DNA of 64,000 bases, taken from assembly GCF_000350485.1 (NCBI RefSeq), contig NZ_AORV01000065.1, positions 372,001 through 436,000 on the forward strand, in the 5' to 3' direction. This document shows positions 26,697-35,651 of this stretch, one piece after another; position 1 is the first letter of the stretch; every line of letters starts with the position of its first letter. The stretch is from Ruminiclostridium cellobioparum subsp. termitidis CT1112 (GTDB taxonomy: Bacteria; Bacillota; Clostridia; Acetivibrionales; DSM-1351). The notes beneath the pieces were generated by a model that saw only the letters and a list, made by a program, of their open reading frames with translations, made no database searches and was not told the origin of the DNA. The position numbers were made by a program, and so were the translations under genes.

Positions 26697-28037
26697 TTAA
26701 AAGAACGGGATACGTTGTTTTGCCAGCTCTATCAATTTCTCCTTATCGTTCAGTTCAGGGTTTTCCAGCACCCGGTCGAACAGGTAGCCCAACATTTCCC
26801 CCACTTTCCGGCCTGGCTCCATTCCCAGAGAAATTAGGTCATCTCCGTTCACAGCCATGTCGGAAAGGCTCAGGCATTGCCCTTTATCCTTGATTTCCTT
26901 ATAGATACGTTTTATATTATCCAACTTTACAAGCCTTTTGTCCAGATAAACAGGATTCTGACCCATTGCATCGGCCCTCTGAACCTCCAGAAGACTTAAA
27001 AACAAGTCCTCTCCAACCTTATTTAAAACCTTTCTGATTGACTTCCCGGTGTCAAAAATATCCACATCATGGTATCTTACCAGCGTCAGTATTTTTTTTA
27101 TGGAAAGCTTGTCCAGGCGCAGATTGTTCAGAATGCTATCCGCCATCCGGACGCTGACCTCCTGATGTCCGTAAAAATGGTCAATGCCCTGGTCATCGGT
27201 TGTCCTGCTGGAAGGTTTTCCTATGTCATGCAGCAGCATGGTCCATCTCAGAATACTGCTGTCCGGAATACTTTCCACTGTGTGGATTATATGTTCAGCA
27301 ACATTGTATATATGATAGGGATTATTTTGCTCGGTGTGATAGCAGGCTACAAATTCCGGCATTATATGTTCCAGAAGTCCTGAATGGTATAATTTATTGA
27401 AACAGGACGGGTTCTGTGAAGTCAGTAGCTTATCTATCTCCTCCCTTATCCTCTCCCTGCTGATATTTTTAATCAATCCGGAATTGCCGGATATTGCATC
27501 AAAAGTATTTTTTTCTATTTCAAAGCCCAGCTGTGCACTGAACCGGATTGCTCTCAGCATTCTGAGGGCATCCTCCTGAAATCTTGCCCCGGCATTTCCC
27601 ACCGCTTTTATTTGCCTGTTTTTTATATCCTGCAGTCCTTCAAAATAATCCACCAAGCCTGTCTGATAATTATAGGCCATGGCATTGACTGTAAAATCAC
27701 GTCTGGCAAGATCCTCCCTGAGGCTGGCTGTAAAGCTGACATTATCCGGCCTTCTGGAATCCGAATACTTTCCGTCCACCCTGTAGGTGGTTACTTCAAA
27801 AATCTCATCCTCAACCGCAACACTGACGGTACCGTGCTTGATGCCGGTATCATAGGTTCTGCCAAAAGTTTCCTTTATATCTGCCGGCAGTGCGCTGGTT
27901 GTAATATCCCAATCATGGGGATCCTTCCCCAGGACGGAGTCTCTGACACAGCCGCCGACAATAAAAGCCTCAAAACCCTTTTCATTAAGTTTATTGATGA
28001 TATAACCTACACTTCCGGGATAGATTATCTTTTTCAT
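26697..28037 (-). CDS. cca: CCA tRNA nucleotidyltransferase with HD domain
   Basis: 446-residue class II nucleotidyltransferase that adds or repairs the 3' CCA of tRNAs. Motifs: GGCVRDSVLG, catalytic carboxylates in HDWDITTS, template-binding RRDFTVNAMAY, and the DALRMLRAIRFSAQLGF neck. A C-terminal HD domain (LLHDIGKPSS, GHQEVS) is present, known for phosphatase/phosphodiesterase activity in some members. Both tRNA genes nearby already encode CCA, so the enzyme may act mainly in repair here. The start is ATG 28037. Confidence 0.94.
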   Translation of the reverse strand: MKKIIYPGSVGYIINKLNEKGFEAFIVGGCVRDSVLGKDPHDWDITTSALPADIKETFGRTYDTGIKHGTVSVAVEDEIFEVTTYRVDGKYSDSRRPDNVSFTASLREDLARRDFTVNAMAYNYQTGLVDYFEGLQDIKNRQIKAVGNAGARFQEDALRMLRAIRFSAQLGFEIEKNTFDAISGNSGLIKNISRERIREEIDKLLTSQNPSCFNKLYHSGLLEHIMPEFVACYHTEQNNPYHIYNVAEHIIHTVESIPDSSILRWTMLLHDIGKPSSRTTDDQGIDHFYGHQEVSVRMADSILNNLRLDKLSIKKILTLVRYHDVDIFDTGKSIRKVLNKVGEDLFLSLLEVQRADAMGQNPVYLDKRLVKLDNIKRIYKEIKDKGQCLSLSDMAVNGDDLISLGMEPGRKVGEMLGYLFDRVLENPELNDKEKLIELAKQRIPFF

Positions 28038-28177
28038 GTGCTATACATCCGCCTCTGCTTTATAATCCGCCGCCTGCTGCAAGCCGGGTCCTGCCTTTAT
28101 CTCCGGACCCAATTTTGCATTTGACTTTTTACTATGTAATTTTATCACAAATTACCTGTGTTAATACACCTGTCTTT

Positions 28178-28576
28178 TTACATATCAAAGGAGGAATTGG
28201 AGCTCAAAGTGTTATGTACAAAAGCTGTAATATTACTTACAGGTATAATAGCCACCGATCCCACAGAAGCTTTTTTGTTGAAAGGGCAAAGCCCGCAGAA
28301 AAGAATATTGCCATAACTGCTGCAGGCATTTCCCAGCGGGCATGCCGGAGGCATTGCCGGCAGCATCAGAAGTTTTATATATGTGGGGGTACTGCCGGTC
28401 AAAACTCCTGTAAAACCCTTGCCCACTTCGCCCCCGGCGTTTACAAATACCGTTACCGTCTGACCTGTAAACTGTCGGAAATCCATATCAAATACTGCCT
28501 TATTAGCCTCCTTGACCGCCGGAGCATCTTTTGCATGATTTGTAACGTTTTCTGATTGCTTCCTGAATCGCCTCAT
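28178..28576 (-). CDS. conserved small protein with Lsm-like beta domain, Cys-rich tail (unknown)
   Basis: 132 residues. The middle (FRQFTGQTVTVFVNAGGEVG, then GFTGVLTGSTPTYIKLLM) looks like a small beta-barrel of the Lsm/SH3 kind seen in several clostridial spore-coat or regulatory proteins. It is followed by a Pro/Cys-rich segment (PAMPPACPLGNACS, NILFCGLC). ATG 28576 is preferred with GGGGTG upstream; GTG 28585 is in frame. A spore-coat role is a guess from composition. Divergent from the 38-residue ORF at 28768. Confidence 0.55.
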   Translation of the reverse strand: MRRFRKQSENVTNHAKDAPAVKEANKAVFDMDFRQFTGQTVTVFVNAGGEVGKGFTGVLTGSTPTYIKLLMLPAMPPACPLGNACSSYGNILFCGLCPFNKKASVGSVAIIPVSNITAFVHNTLSSNSSFDM

Positions 28577-28767
28577 ATATAACACCCCAAAAAGAACTCT
28601 TGATTCATTATATTAAATTAATTTTTTATTTGTAACAAAAAAAAGCAGATTGAATAGTATGGTATTAGCCTGATAAAATTTGATGTTTCGAACATTTGCG
28701 GGAACTGAATTTTATCTATGACTACTTGAATTCATAACAATATTAATTTTGGAGGGAGTGTTTTTTT

Positions 28768-28884
28768 ATGGGTGGTTTCTTTGGTGGTAAAGGTGGTTGC
28801 TTTGATGACGACTTTATATGGGTCCTCATAATTCTTGTTATTCTGTTCTGCTGCTTCTGTGGAAGAGATCGTCACGATTGCTAA
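28768..28884 (+). CDS. 38-residue Gly/Cys-rich membrane peptide, YjcZ-like
   Basis: Short ORF MGGFFGGKGGCFDDDF followed by a hydrophobic helix (IWVLIILVILFCCFC) and a charged tail GRDRHDC. GGAGGGAG lies upstream with normal spacing and a strong terminator follows immediately, so it is a complete transcription unit on the plus strand. The glycine-rich head plus single helix resembles the YjcZ/sporulation small membrane protein group. Too short for standard ORF cut-offs. Confidence 0.7.
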   Translation: MGGFFGGKGGCFDDDFIWVLIILVILFCCFCGRDRHDC

Positions 28885-28889
28885 CAAAA

Positions 28890-28930
28890 AATAAACTCAG
28901 GGGTTATGTACGGCCCCTGAGTTTATTCTT
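28890..28930. terminator. bidirectional terminator between the 38-residue ORF and terC
   Basis: 14-base arms AATAAACTCAGGGG (28890-28903) and CCCCTGAGTTTATT (28914-28927). It lies 5 bases after the small plus-strand ORF and 19 bases after the minus-strand terC stop, so it serves both convergent genes. Confidence 0.85.
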
Positions 28931-28945
28931 AAAGCGTTCTAAAAT

Positions 28946-29809
28946 TTACAGATCAACTTTTTTCAATTTTACCTTTTCCTTCTTTTTCTCCTGATGTTTG
29001 TTAATAAGGATGGATACAATCACACTTCCCAGCAGGATTGTAAAAATTGTCAGCAAGGAATATATTATGGGTATTTCCTTATGCCAGAACATTATCCCCA
29101 GCTTGACACCGGTAAACATAAGTATCAATGCCACGCCATACTTTACATATTTGAATTTTTCCTGCATGGCAGCCAATACGAAGTATAAGCTTCTAAGTCC
29201 CAATATGGCAAATATATTTGAAGTATAAACTATAAAAGGATCTCTTGATATTGAGAAAATGGCCGGTATTGAATCTATTGCAAACAGAATATCGGAAAAC
29301 TCGATAAGCACCAGTATTGCGAAAAGAGGAGTGGCATGGAGTACATGATTTACCTTGACAAAGAACTTTTCTTCATGCATGGTATCTGTGACCGGCAGAA
29401 CTTTGCCAAGGAGCTTTAAAACCTTGCTGTCCTTATGATCTCCCGCCTCATCCTTGCTTAACATCATTTTGGCTCCGCTTATAATAAGTATTATACCGAA
29501 TACATATAAAATCCAGTGAATTTTATTAATAATGGTTATTCCGAGCAGTATAAATATGAGCCTGAGCACTATAGCTCCCAGTATGCCGTAATTCAGCACC
29601 CTTCTCTGATACTGTGGCTTTATGCCGAAACTTGTAAATAAGATCAGAAAGAGAAATAAATTATCCACACTCAAACTGAGCTCTATCATGTATCCACCTA
29701 AAAATTCCAGCGCCTTGTGCTGTCCTTCAATAACATATACTCCTGCATTGAAAAGTATAGCAAGTCCGATCCACAGCAAAACAAATTTTATTGCTCTTTT
29801 TGTTGACAT
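28946..29809 (-). CDS. TerC-family integral membrane protein, probable Mn2+ exporter
   Basis: 287 residues with about nine membrane helices. TerC motifs: LSLSVDNLFLFLILFTSFGI (acidic residue in helix 2), ILIISGAKM, and the second acidic motif EFSDILFAIDSIPAIFSIS. Family members (YceF/YkoY, MeeF in bacilli) export Mn2+ or metallate secreted proteins. The yybP-ykoY riboswitch directly upstream supports a manganese role. GAGGAGG lies before ATG 29809. The tellurite-resistance name is historical. Confidence 0.92.
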   Translation of the reverse strand: MSTKRAIKFVLLWIGLAILFNAGVYVIEGQHKALEFLGGYMIELSLSVDNLFLFLILFTSFGIKPQYQRRVLNYGILGAIVLRLIFILLGITIINKIHWILYVFGIILIISGAKMMLSKDEAGDHKDSKVLKLLGKVLPVTDTMHEEKFFVKVNHVLHATPLFAILVLIEFSDILFAIDSIPAIFSISRDPFIVYTSNIFAILGLRSLYFVLAAMQEKFKYVKYGVALILMFTGVKLGIMFWHKEIPIIYSLLTIFTILLGSVIVSILINKHQEKKKEKVKLKKVDL

Positions 29810-29881
29810 TTCAGCCTCCTCAAATTTTTAGCAATATCAAAGGCAGCCATTCCACCTTTTTTTGCCATTTAAAACAAAATA

Positions 29882-30000
29882 AAAAACCCTGAATGCGTAA
29901 AACATTCAAGGTCTTGCTTCCCACTCTGGAGAATAAAGCCAGGCTATTTTAATAACCGGTTGTTGACTTTATCGCTTTTAAGCTACTCCCCTTTACTGTA
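29882..30000 (-). ncRNA. yybP-ykoY manganese riboswitch upstream of terC
   Basis: Read on the minus strand, the two conserved Mn2+-binding loops are visible: AAAGGGGAGTAGC at the 5' side and GGAAGCAAGACC at the 3' side, separated by a helix with GTCAACAACCGGTTA and AGCCTGGCTTTA. The aptamer 3' strand runs into a hairpin ACCTTGAATG-TTTTACG-CATTCAGGGT followed by TTTTTT, a transcription terminator (29881-29909). Mn2+ binding should prevent termination and switch terC on. Class identified from known consensus; a covariance search was not run. Confidence 0.88.
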
Positions 30001-30003
30001 CTA

Positions 30004-30032
30004 AGTTTAGCAAAATTATTCGACTTAGTCAA
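30004..30032 (-). promoter_or_regulatory. sigma-A promoter of the riboswitch-terC unit
   Basis: TTGACT (-35), 17-base spacer, TAAACT (-10) on the minus strand. The expected start of transcription falls at the first bases of the riboswitch, which supports both calls. Confidence 0.75.
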
Positions 30033-30108
30033 TCAAATGACTGTAATTAAATATATTTGCAAAAAGTAAAATAGCTATTCATCCTGATTTTGGCTGAAAT
30101 TCATTCAA

Positions 30109-32109
30109 TTATAATATTTTTATGCCGGCATTGTTTTTTACAAACAGAGGCAATGTATCAAGCGGAGCCTCCGACTCAATCCACGTACCACCCTCAAAGG
30201 TGCGGCCCGTGCCGGTTTCCGTCCAGCATGCCCCTCCGGGCAAATAAACCCTTCTCTTCCTCTCCCCCTCATAAAGTACCGGCGCCACCAGTATATCAGG
30301 TCCGAACATATATTGGTCATCGATGTCCCAGGTCCCGGCATCGGCCGGAAAATCATAAAACAGAGGTCTCATGGGCGGAGTGCCCTTTTCATGTGCTTCT
30401 TTCATCAGCCCTAAAATATACGGCCTCAAATTTTCACGGATAAGCATATATTTTTTGAATATTTCATATGCCTCTTCCCCATAGCTCCAGACTTCATTGG
30501 GTGCACCGCTATAGCACATGCCTCCCCCGCTTGTCCCAAGGGGTTCTCCTGCCGGCACCCTGTCCCCGTGCAGCCTGAATACAGGACAGAATGCACCGTA
30601 CTGGAACCAGCGTATTATACATTCGCGGAATTTGGGATCCTCAGGATCTCCGCCGTGAAAACCGCCTATGTCGGTTGTCCACCAGGGTATTCCGGCCAGC
30701 CCCATGTTGAGGCCGGCTTTGAACTGGTTTCTCAGGGATTCGAAACTGGAATCTATATCCCCCGACCAGACCAGTGCGCCGTACCGCTGGCTGCCGGCCC
30801 AGGCACAGCGCAGCAGGTTTACTATATTGTTCTGCCCCTCCTGCCTCATCCCGTCGAAAAAGGTCTTTGCATACATAAGGGGATATATGTTTCCAATCCG
30901 GACATTCGGACCCAGGTGATAGCGGTAATTTTCAAAGTCATATACCGAATATTCCGGTTCGGCCACATCCAGCCAGAATGTATGTATTCCGGCGTCATAA
31001 TAGTTTTTCTTTACGGTTTTCCATACAAAATCTCTGGCTTCTGGATTTGTCGGGTCATAGAAAACAGTGTCACCCAAAAAATCCATTGTTGTTCTCAATC
31101 CGCGTTCGGTCCGGACCAGGTACCCTTTTTGCAGCATTTCGGCATAGTTGTCACAGGTCTTATCCACTGTAGGCCAAACCGATACCATCAGCTCGATTCC
31201 CATTTCCTTCAGCTCTCTGACCATTCCTTCTGGATCGGGCCAGTAATCCCTGTCAAATTTCCAGTCCCCCTGCTTTACCCAGTGGAAATAGTCAATAACG
31301 ATTACATCTATAGGCAGGCCCCTTCTCCTGTATTCCCTGGCCACAGACAGCAGTTCCTCCTGTGTCTGGTATCTGAGCTTGCACTGCCAGAAGCCCATTC
31401 CGTAGTCAGGCATCATCGGCACCGTACCTGTGGCCCCCGCATAAGCTTCCTCAATCTCTGAAGGAGTGTCTCCCGCCGTGATCCAGTAATCCAGCTGTTT
31501 TGTGGAAAAGGCTTTCCACTCGGTTATGTTTTTGCCGAAGGTAACACTGCCTATTCCGGGGTTATTCCATAGGAAACCATAGCCCAGGCTTGACAGTGCA
31601 AAGGGAACACTTGCCTGGGAATTTCTCTGGGCCAGCTCCAGCGTGCAGTTTTTCAGGTTCAGATAGGGATGCTGATATTGGCCCATCCCAAATACTTTTT
31701 CTTCCGGGTCGGATTCAAATCTTAGAGTCAGCTGGTAATCCCCGCCGATTATGGGCTTGAATTCCCGGGAGTCAATATTCAGCGAGCTGCAGAATTCCTT
31801 TAAATTATTACGGTTCCGTACAAATTCCTCCAGCAGGACTTTATTATTTTGATTAAAAAAGGTTACTTTTCCTCCCTCCGATACCACTGCCCTGATCCTG
31901 CCGTTTGTAATGCTGGCAGTATCGCCGTTTATTTCAATTTTTGCCGTCAAAGTCGTCTGGTGTAAAAGTGCCCAATCCTCCTGCTCCACCGCAGCCTCAT
32001 TTGTGGCCCTGACACGCAGGCTGTTCTCACCCCAGGGCTCGATCCAGAGTTTTTCGGAATCATACCTGCGTATAAGTCTGTTTCCATCAATACTAAAAAA
32101 ATCACTCAT
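30109..32109 (-). CDS. glycoside hydrolase family 31 (alpha-xylosidase or alpha-glucosidase)
   Basis: 666 residues, probably cytoplasmic (no signal peptide). GH31 features: N-terminal beta-sandwich, the (beta/alpha)8 barrel with IDVIVIDYFHW, nucleophile Asp in FWLDVAEPEYS, acid/base Asp in WSGDIDSSFESLR, and WWTTDIGGFHGG. The DVAEPE nucleophile motif and KLRYQTQEE region are closer to YicI-like alpha-xylosidases than to starch alpha-glucosidases, but I cannot fix the substrate. It ends the transporter operon, so it likely cleaves the imported oligosaccharide. ATG 32109 has GGGAGGG upstream. Confidence 0.9.
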   Translation of the reverse strand: MSDFFSIDGNRLIRRYDSEKLWIEPWGENSLRVRATNEAAVEQEDWALLHQTTLTAKIEINGDTASITNGRIRAVVSEGGKVTFFNQNNKVLLEEFVRNRNNLKEFCSSLNIDSREFKPIIGGDYQLTLRFESDPEEKVFGMGQYQHPYLNLKNCTLELAQRNSQASVPFALSSLGYGFLWNNPGIGSVTFGKNITEWKAFSTKQLDYWITAGDTPSEIEEAYAGATGTVPMMPDYGMGFWQCKLRYQTQEELLSVAREYRRRGLPIDVIVIDYFHWVKQGDWKFDRDYWPDPEGMVRELKEMGIELMVSVWPTVDKTCDNYAEMLQKGYLVRTERGLRTTMDFLGDTVFYDPTNPEARDFVWKTVKKNYYDAGIHTFWLDVAEPEYSVYDFENYRYHLGPNVRIGNIYPLMYAKTFFDGMRQEGQNNIVNLLRCAWAGSQRYGALVWSGDIDSSFESLRNQFKAGLNMGLAGIPWWTTDIGGFHGGDPEDPKFRECIIRWFQYGAFCPVFRLHGDRVPAGEPLGTSGGGMCYSGAPNEVWSYGEEAYEIFKKYMLIRENLRPYILGLMKEAHEKGTPPMRPLFYDFPADAGTWDIDDQYMFGPDILVAPVLYEGERKRRVYLPGGACWTETGTGRTFEGGTWIESEAPLDTLPLFVKNNAGIKIL

Positions 32110-32167
32110 TTGTATGCCCTCCCAAATCTGTTTAATACATGTCAATATCACTGCCGTCAGCATGTGA

Positions 32168-33004
32168 TCAACCTTTTACCGCCCCATTTGTCAAGCCGCT
32201 GATGATATATTTCTGCATAAATATAAAAATCAATACAACCGGCAGTATGGTCACTACCCCAAAGGCCATTAGGTAATTCCAGGCAATCCCGTACTGTCCC
32301 ATAAAATTGAATATTCCGGCTGTAATTGGTCTCATCTCCTGTTTATTGATAAAAGTCATTCCATATACCAGATCCCCCCATGCAAACAGGAATGAGAAAA
32401 CAGCCGCCACAATAACTCCGGGATAGGCTATGGGAACCATTATCCGCAGAAAGGCGGTAAAGTGGTTGCAGCCGTCGATTTTTGCCGAATCATCAAGTTC
32501 CTTGGGAATAGACAGGAAGTATGTTCTTAAAATCAGAACCGAAAAGGGAATCCCTATTGTACAGTCAGCAATTATGGGTGACAGATAGGTATAAAGGATT
32601 CCTGTCTTATTGAATATTATGAAAAGCGGGGTCAGTACAAAAACCGCCGGCAGCATTTGTGTCACCAGAAACAGCAGGATAAAAAGCTTTTTGCCGTAAA
32701 ATCTGAATCTGGCAAGACCATAGGCTGCCGGAATTGACAGAATTGTGGAAATGACCAGCACACTTACCGAAATGACAGCACTGTTGAAAAAAGATCTGAA
32801 CATATTGTACTGACCGCTTCCAAGCTGAGAAACATAGGAATCCACAAAAATCCTTTCGGGGAACAGCGACGGATGACTCCTGAATATGTCGGCTTCAAAC
32901 TTCAGGGAGGTAACCAGCATCCAATACAGCGGAAAAAGGAGTACGACAGCTATTATAACTGATACTGCATTTAAAATTATTTTCCTAACCTTCCGATTTT
33001 CCAT
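32168..33004 (-). CDS. carbohydrate ABC transporter permease, MalG-type (CUT1)
   Basis: 278-residue inner-membrane subunit with six hydrophobic helices. The EAA loop, which contacts the ATPase, reads DSAKIDGCNHFTAFLRIMVPI; N-terminal LFPLYWMLVTSLK is typical of MalG-like permeases. It begins one base after the partner permease. No ATPase gene (MsmX-like) is in the operon, so a shared ATPase from elsewhere is presumably used. Confidence 0.93.
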   Translation of the reverse strand: MENRKVRKIILNAVSVIIAVVLLFPLYWMLVTSLKFEADIFRSHPSLFPERIFVDSYVSQLGSGQYNMFRSFFNSAVISVSVLVISTILSIPAAYGLARFRFYGKKLFILLFLVTQMLPAVFVLTPLFIIFNKTGILYTYLSPIIADCTIGIPFSVLILRTYFLSIPKELDDSAKIDGCNHFTAFLRIMVPIAYPGVIVAAVFSFLFAWGDLVYGMTFINKQEMRPITAGIFNFMGQYGIAWNYLMAFGVVTILPVVLIFIFMQKYIISGLTNGAVKG

Positions 33005-33005
33005 C

Positions 33006-33905
33006 CTACATCACCTCTTCTTCTCTGACAAGCCTTAAATAAAACAAACTGACAACGAACAGTATTAAGAATAATATGTTTGCAACCGATGCCCCCTTGC
33101 TGAAGTTGAATTCAGTGAAGGATAATTTGTATGAATAGGTGGAAAGCATCTCGGTAGCATTTACAGGTCCGCCCTGGGTCATAACATAAACCAGGTCAAA
33201 TACTTTAAAGGTATATATGAAACCAAGTACCAAAACAGCCTGTATGGATTCCTTCAGCATGGGCAGAGTTATGAAGAAAAACTTTTCAAACCTGCTGGCA
33301 CCGTCTATATTGGCACTTTCATAAATATCACCGGGGATGGTCGAAAGCCCGGTGGTGATAAGGATCATATTAAACGGAATACCGATCCATATATTGGCGA
33401 TTATTATTGCCCACATTGCTGTACCGGAATATACAAGCCATTCAACAGGCTTGCTTATAATATGCAAATTCATTAAAAATTCGTTGATTATACCGCCATT
33501 GGCACCAAACATAAATTTAAACATAAGTGCCGTGACTGTAACAGGTATCATCCAGGCTACCATTAACAACCCTCTTACTGGCTTTGAAAAGGTAAAATTC
33601 TGATTAAAAAACAGCGCAAGAGCAAAACCGACAACAAATTGAAAAATGATGGAACCCACTGTAAAAATCAGTGTATTGGGTATAGCTGCTCTTAAAATGT
33701 CATCCCTGAACAGCTCGATATAATTCTGAATTCCCACAAATTCCTTGACCTCATTGTTAAAGGTCATAACATCAACATTCTGAAAGCCAAGGATTATATT
33801 ATTAATTATCGGATAACCGATAAAGGCCAGCATGAAAAGTAACGCAGGCAGCACAAAAAAGTAACCCACGGATTCATTTCCAAATATTTTAGTCCTATGC
33901 TTCAT
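33006..33905 (-). CDS. carbohydrate ABC transporter permease, MalF-type (CUT1)
   Basis: 299 residues with six membrane helices and the EAA motif YESANIDGASRFEKFFFITLPML. Pairs with the downstream MalG-type permease. ATG 33905 (MKHRTKIFG) is preferred, with GGGTG 6 bases upstream, over GTG 33914, which overlaps the site. Confidence 0.92.
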   Translation of the reverse strand: MKHRTKIFGNESVGYFFVLPALLFMLAFIGYPIINNIILGFQNVDVMTFNNEVKEFVGIQNYIELFRDDILRAAIPNTLIFTVGSIIFQFVVGFALALFFNQNFTFSKPVRGLLMVAWMIPVTVTALMFKFMFGANGGIINEFLMNLHIISKPVEWLVYSGTAMWAIIIANIWIGIPFNMILITTGLSTIPGDIYESANIDGASRFEKFFFITLPMLKESIQAVLVLGFIYTFKVFDLVYVMTQGGPVNATEMLSTYSYKLSFTEFNFSKGASVANILFLILFVVSLFYLRLVREEEVM

Positions 33906-33933
33906 CCAAGTCACCCACTATCTTATTAAGTTA

Positions 33934-33974
33934 GATGGGATTGCCTCAAAAGTACATTCTGAGACAGTCCCATC
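33934..33974 (-). terminator. intercistronic hairpin between binding protein and permease genes
   Basis: Imperfect arms GATGGGATTGCCTCA (33934-33948) and TGAGACAGTCCCATC (33960-33974). Hairpins after the binding-protein gene commonly raise its level over the permeases by partial termination or by protecting the upstream mRNA. Confidence 0.6.
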
Positions 33975-33992
33975 ACAGTCTGCTGTTGTGCT

Positions 33993-35282
33993 TTATTTAA
34001 TGGCTTTATCTATTTTTTCCTGGGCATCCTTTGCTGCGGCTTCGGGAGTCTTTACTCCTGCTATGACCTCCTGCAGTGCCTGGGAAACAGCATTTGAAAG
34101 CTCGGGCCATTTGGGATGTGGGCCTCTGGGCTGCGCATACTGCAATTCATCAATAAACACCTTGTATATTGGATCTCCGGTGAATTGAGGATCGGAGGCC
34201 AGATCCTTTCTTGAAGGAAAATATCCGAATTTACCGATGTAACCTTTAAGAACATCCACCTGTGTAACGTATTTCAGGAACTTAACCGTGGCATCGACAT
34301 TTTTGCCGTTTACAACACCCCAGTTTTCACCTCCCAGAACGGACGCATACTGTTTGTCCTTGGGTATTAGAGTTACATTCCATTTTAAATCCGGTGCATC
34401 CTTTTGCAGGGTCGGTACCTGCCAGGGTCCGTTGAACATCATGGCAATCTTTCCCGCCATAAACTGTTTCAATACGTCGGACTGTACCCAGTTCATAACT
34501 TCCTTGCTCATGGAGCCGTCCTTCACAAGGTCAGAAATCATTGTAAAAGACTTTATGCCTTCGGGGCTGTTTATCTTTGTAAGGTCACCGCCTGCAGAAA
34601 GTATCCACGGCATGAACTGGAAGGTTCCTTCCTCTGTTTTTGGGGCTGATACACCCAGACCTGTCACTCCGTTGCCGGTGAGTTTTTTTGCTGCAGCTCT
34701 GAGTTCATCCCAGGTTTGCGGCGGCTTGACTCCCGCTTTATTCAACATGTCCTCATTGTAATAGAGAGCCAGGTCATTACTTCCGAAAGGAATGCCGTAA
34801 ACCTTGCCGTCTAAAGTACAGGATTTCCAGGGTCCTTCAAAATACTGCTCCTTATCGGGCCAGTCCTTGATTTTATCTGTAATATCCGCAAACAGGCCCA
34901 TAGCCGCATATGCCGCATGGTCAGGATTATCTATAAGTACCAGGTCAGGAAGCTTGCTTGCTGCAAGTCCTATGGACAGCACTTTCTTAAAGTCCGCAAA
35001 GGGATAATACTCATTGGTCACTTCAACCTCGTTTTGTGAAGTGTTGTACTGCTTGACTATGTCAGTCAGGATCTGCTGATGGTCTTTATTTTCCCAGTAA
35101 TACCACAGGGTGACTTTTGCTTTTTCAGCCGGTGCGGCGGGGGTGGATACTTCACTTGCCGCCGAGCCTCCTGAACTCTGGGGACCGGTACTTGACGAAG
35201 CTGTCCCGTTTGAACTTCCGCAGCCTGCAAACAATCCAAGCACAAGCATGGATACCATAAGAAAAGCTATAACTCTTTTCAT
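33993..35282 (-). CDS. sugar-binding lipoprotein of the CUT1 ABC transporter
   Basis: 429-residue family 1 extracellular solute-binding protein. The N-terminus is a lipoprotein signal with lipobox LFAGC, followed by a Ser/Thr/Pro/Ala-rich linker (~residues 22-55). Binding-protein motifs VYGIPFGSNDLALYYN, PPQTWDEL and GKIAMMFNGPW are present. It leads the permease-permease-GH31 operon. AGGAGG precedes ATG 35282. Paralogous to the protein at 36508-37743 across its whole length. Confidence 0.94.
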   Translation of the reverse strand: MKRVIAFLMVSMLVLGLFAGCGSSNGTASSSTGPQSSGGSAASEVSTPAAPAEKAKVTLWYYWENKDHQQILTDIVKQYNTSQNEVEVTNEYYPFADFKKVLSIGLAASKLPDLVLIDNPDHAAYAAMGLFADITDKIKDWPDKEQYFEGPWKSCTLDGKVYGIPFGSNDLALYYNEDMLNKAGVKPPQTWDELRAAAKKLTGNGVTGLGVSAPKTEEGTFQFMPWILSAGGDLTKINSPEGIKSFTMISDLVKDGSMSKEVMNWVQSDVLKQFMAGKIAMMFNGPWQVPTLQKDAPDLKWNVTLIPKDKQYASVLGGENWGVVNGKNVDATVKFLKYVTQVDVLKGYIGKFGYFPSRKDLASDPQFTGDPIYKVFIDELQYAQPRGPHPKWPELSNAVSQALQEVIAGVKTPEAAAKDAQEKIDKAIK

Positions 35283-35435
35283 AAATACGTCCTCCTAAAA
35301 ATTCGTTCTGCTTTTGATGATTCCCGCGCGCTTGGGATCAATTGCTTTTACAACTTAATTATAGAACGTAACCCGGTATTTGATTATTCCAAATGTCTAA
35401 GAAAGGTGGATAAATCCAAAGTAAAATAAATCGTA

Positions 35436-35651
35436 GTGCTAGTTATCAATATTACCAGTAAGAATTGTACTGATTATATCGGTACTTCCGTACAACTTCA
35501 ATCAATGGCTGCACACAAAGCGCTTACTTTAAATAGTACGGTTCACAACAAGTATTTTACCATGCTGACCATTGCTTGAAGTTATACTCGCGTACCGGTA
35601 TAATCATATAACGACTTTAACTATAATGTTGAGAGTTAATTTAACTAGCAC
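35436..35651. mobile_element. palindromic repeat family A, copy 2 (internally deleted)
   Basis: 216 bases with ends GTGCTAGTTA and TAACTAGCAC. Inner arms, GATTATATCGGTACTTCC and the matching CGGTATAATC side, enclose the family A core: GTACAACTTCAATCAATGG, CACACAAAGCGCTTACTT, AGTACGGTTCACAACAAG and GCTTGAAGTTATACTCGCG, in the same order as the reverse of copy 1. The central two-hairpin module of copies 1 and 4 is missing. Its outer ends differ from the GATTAAC ends of other copies. Confidence 0.65.

Noticed and set aside
30568-31461. 297-codon open frame opposite the GH31 gene
   Set aside because: Antisense to conserved catalytic motifs of GH31; no start signal and no recognisable domain.
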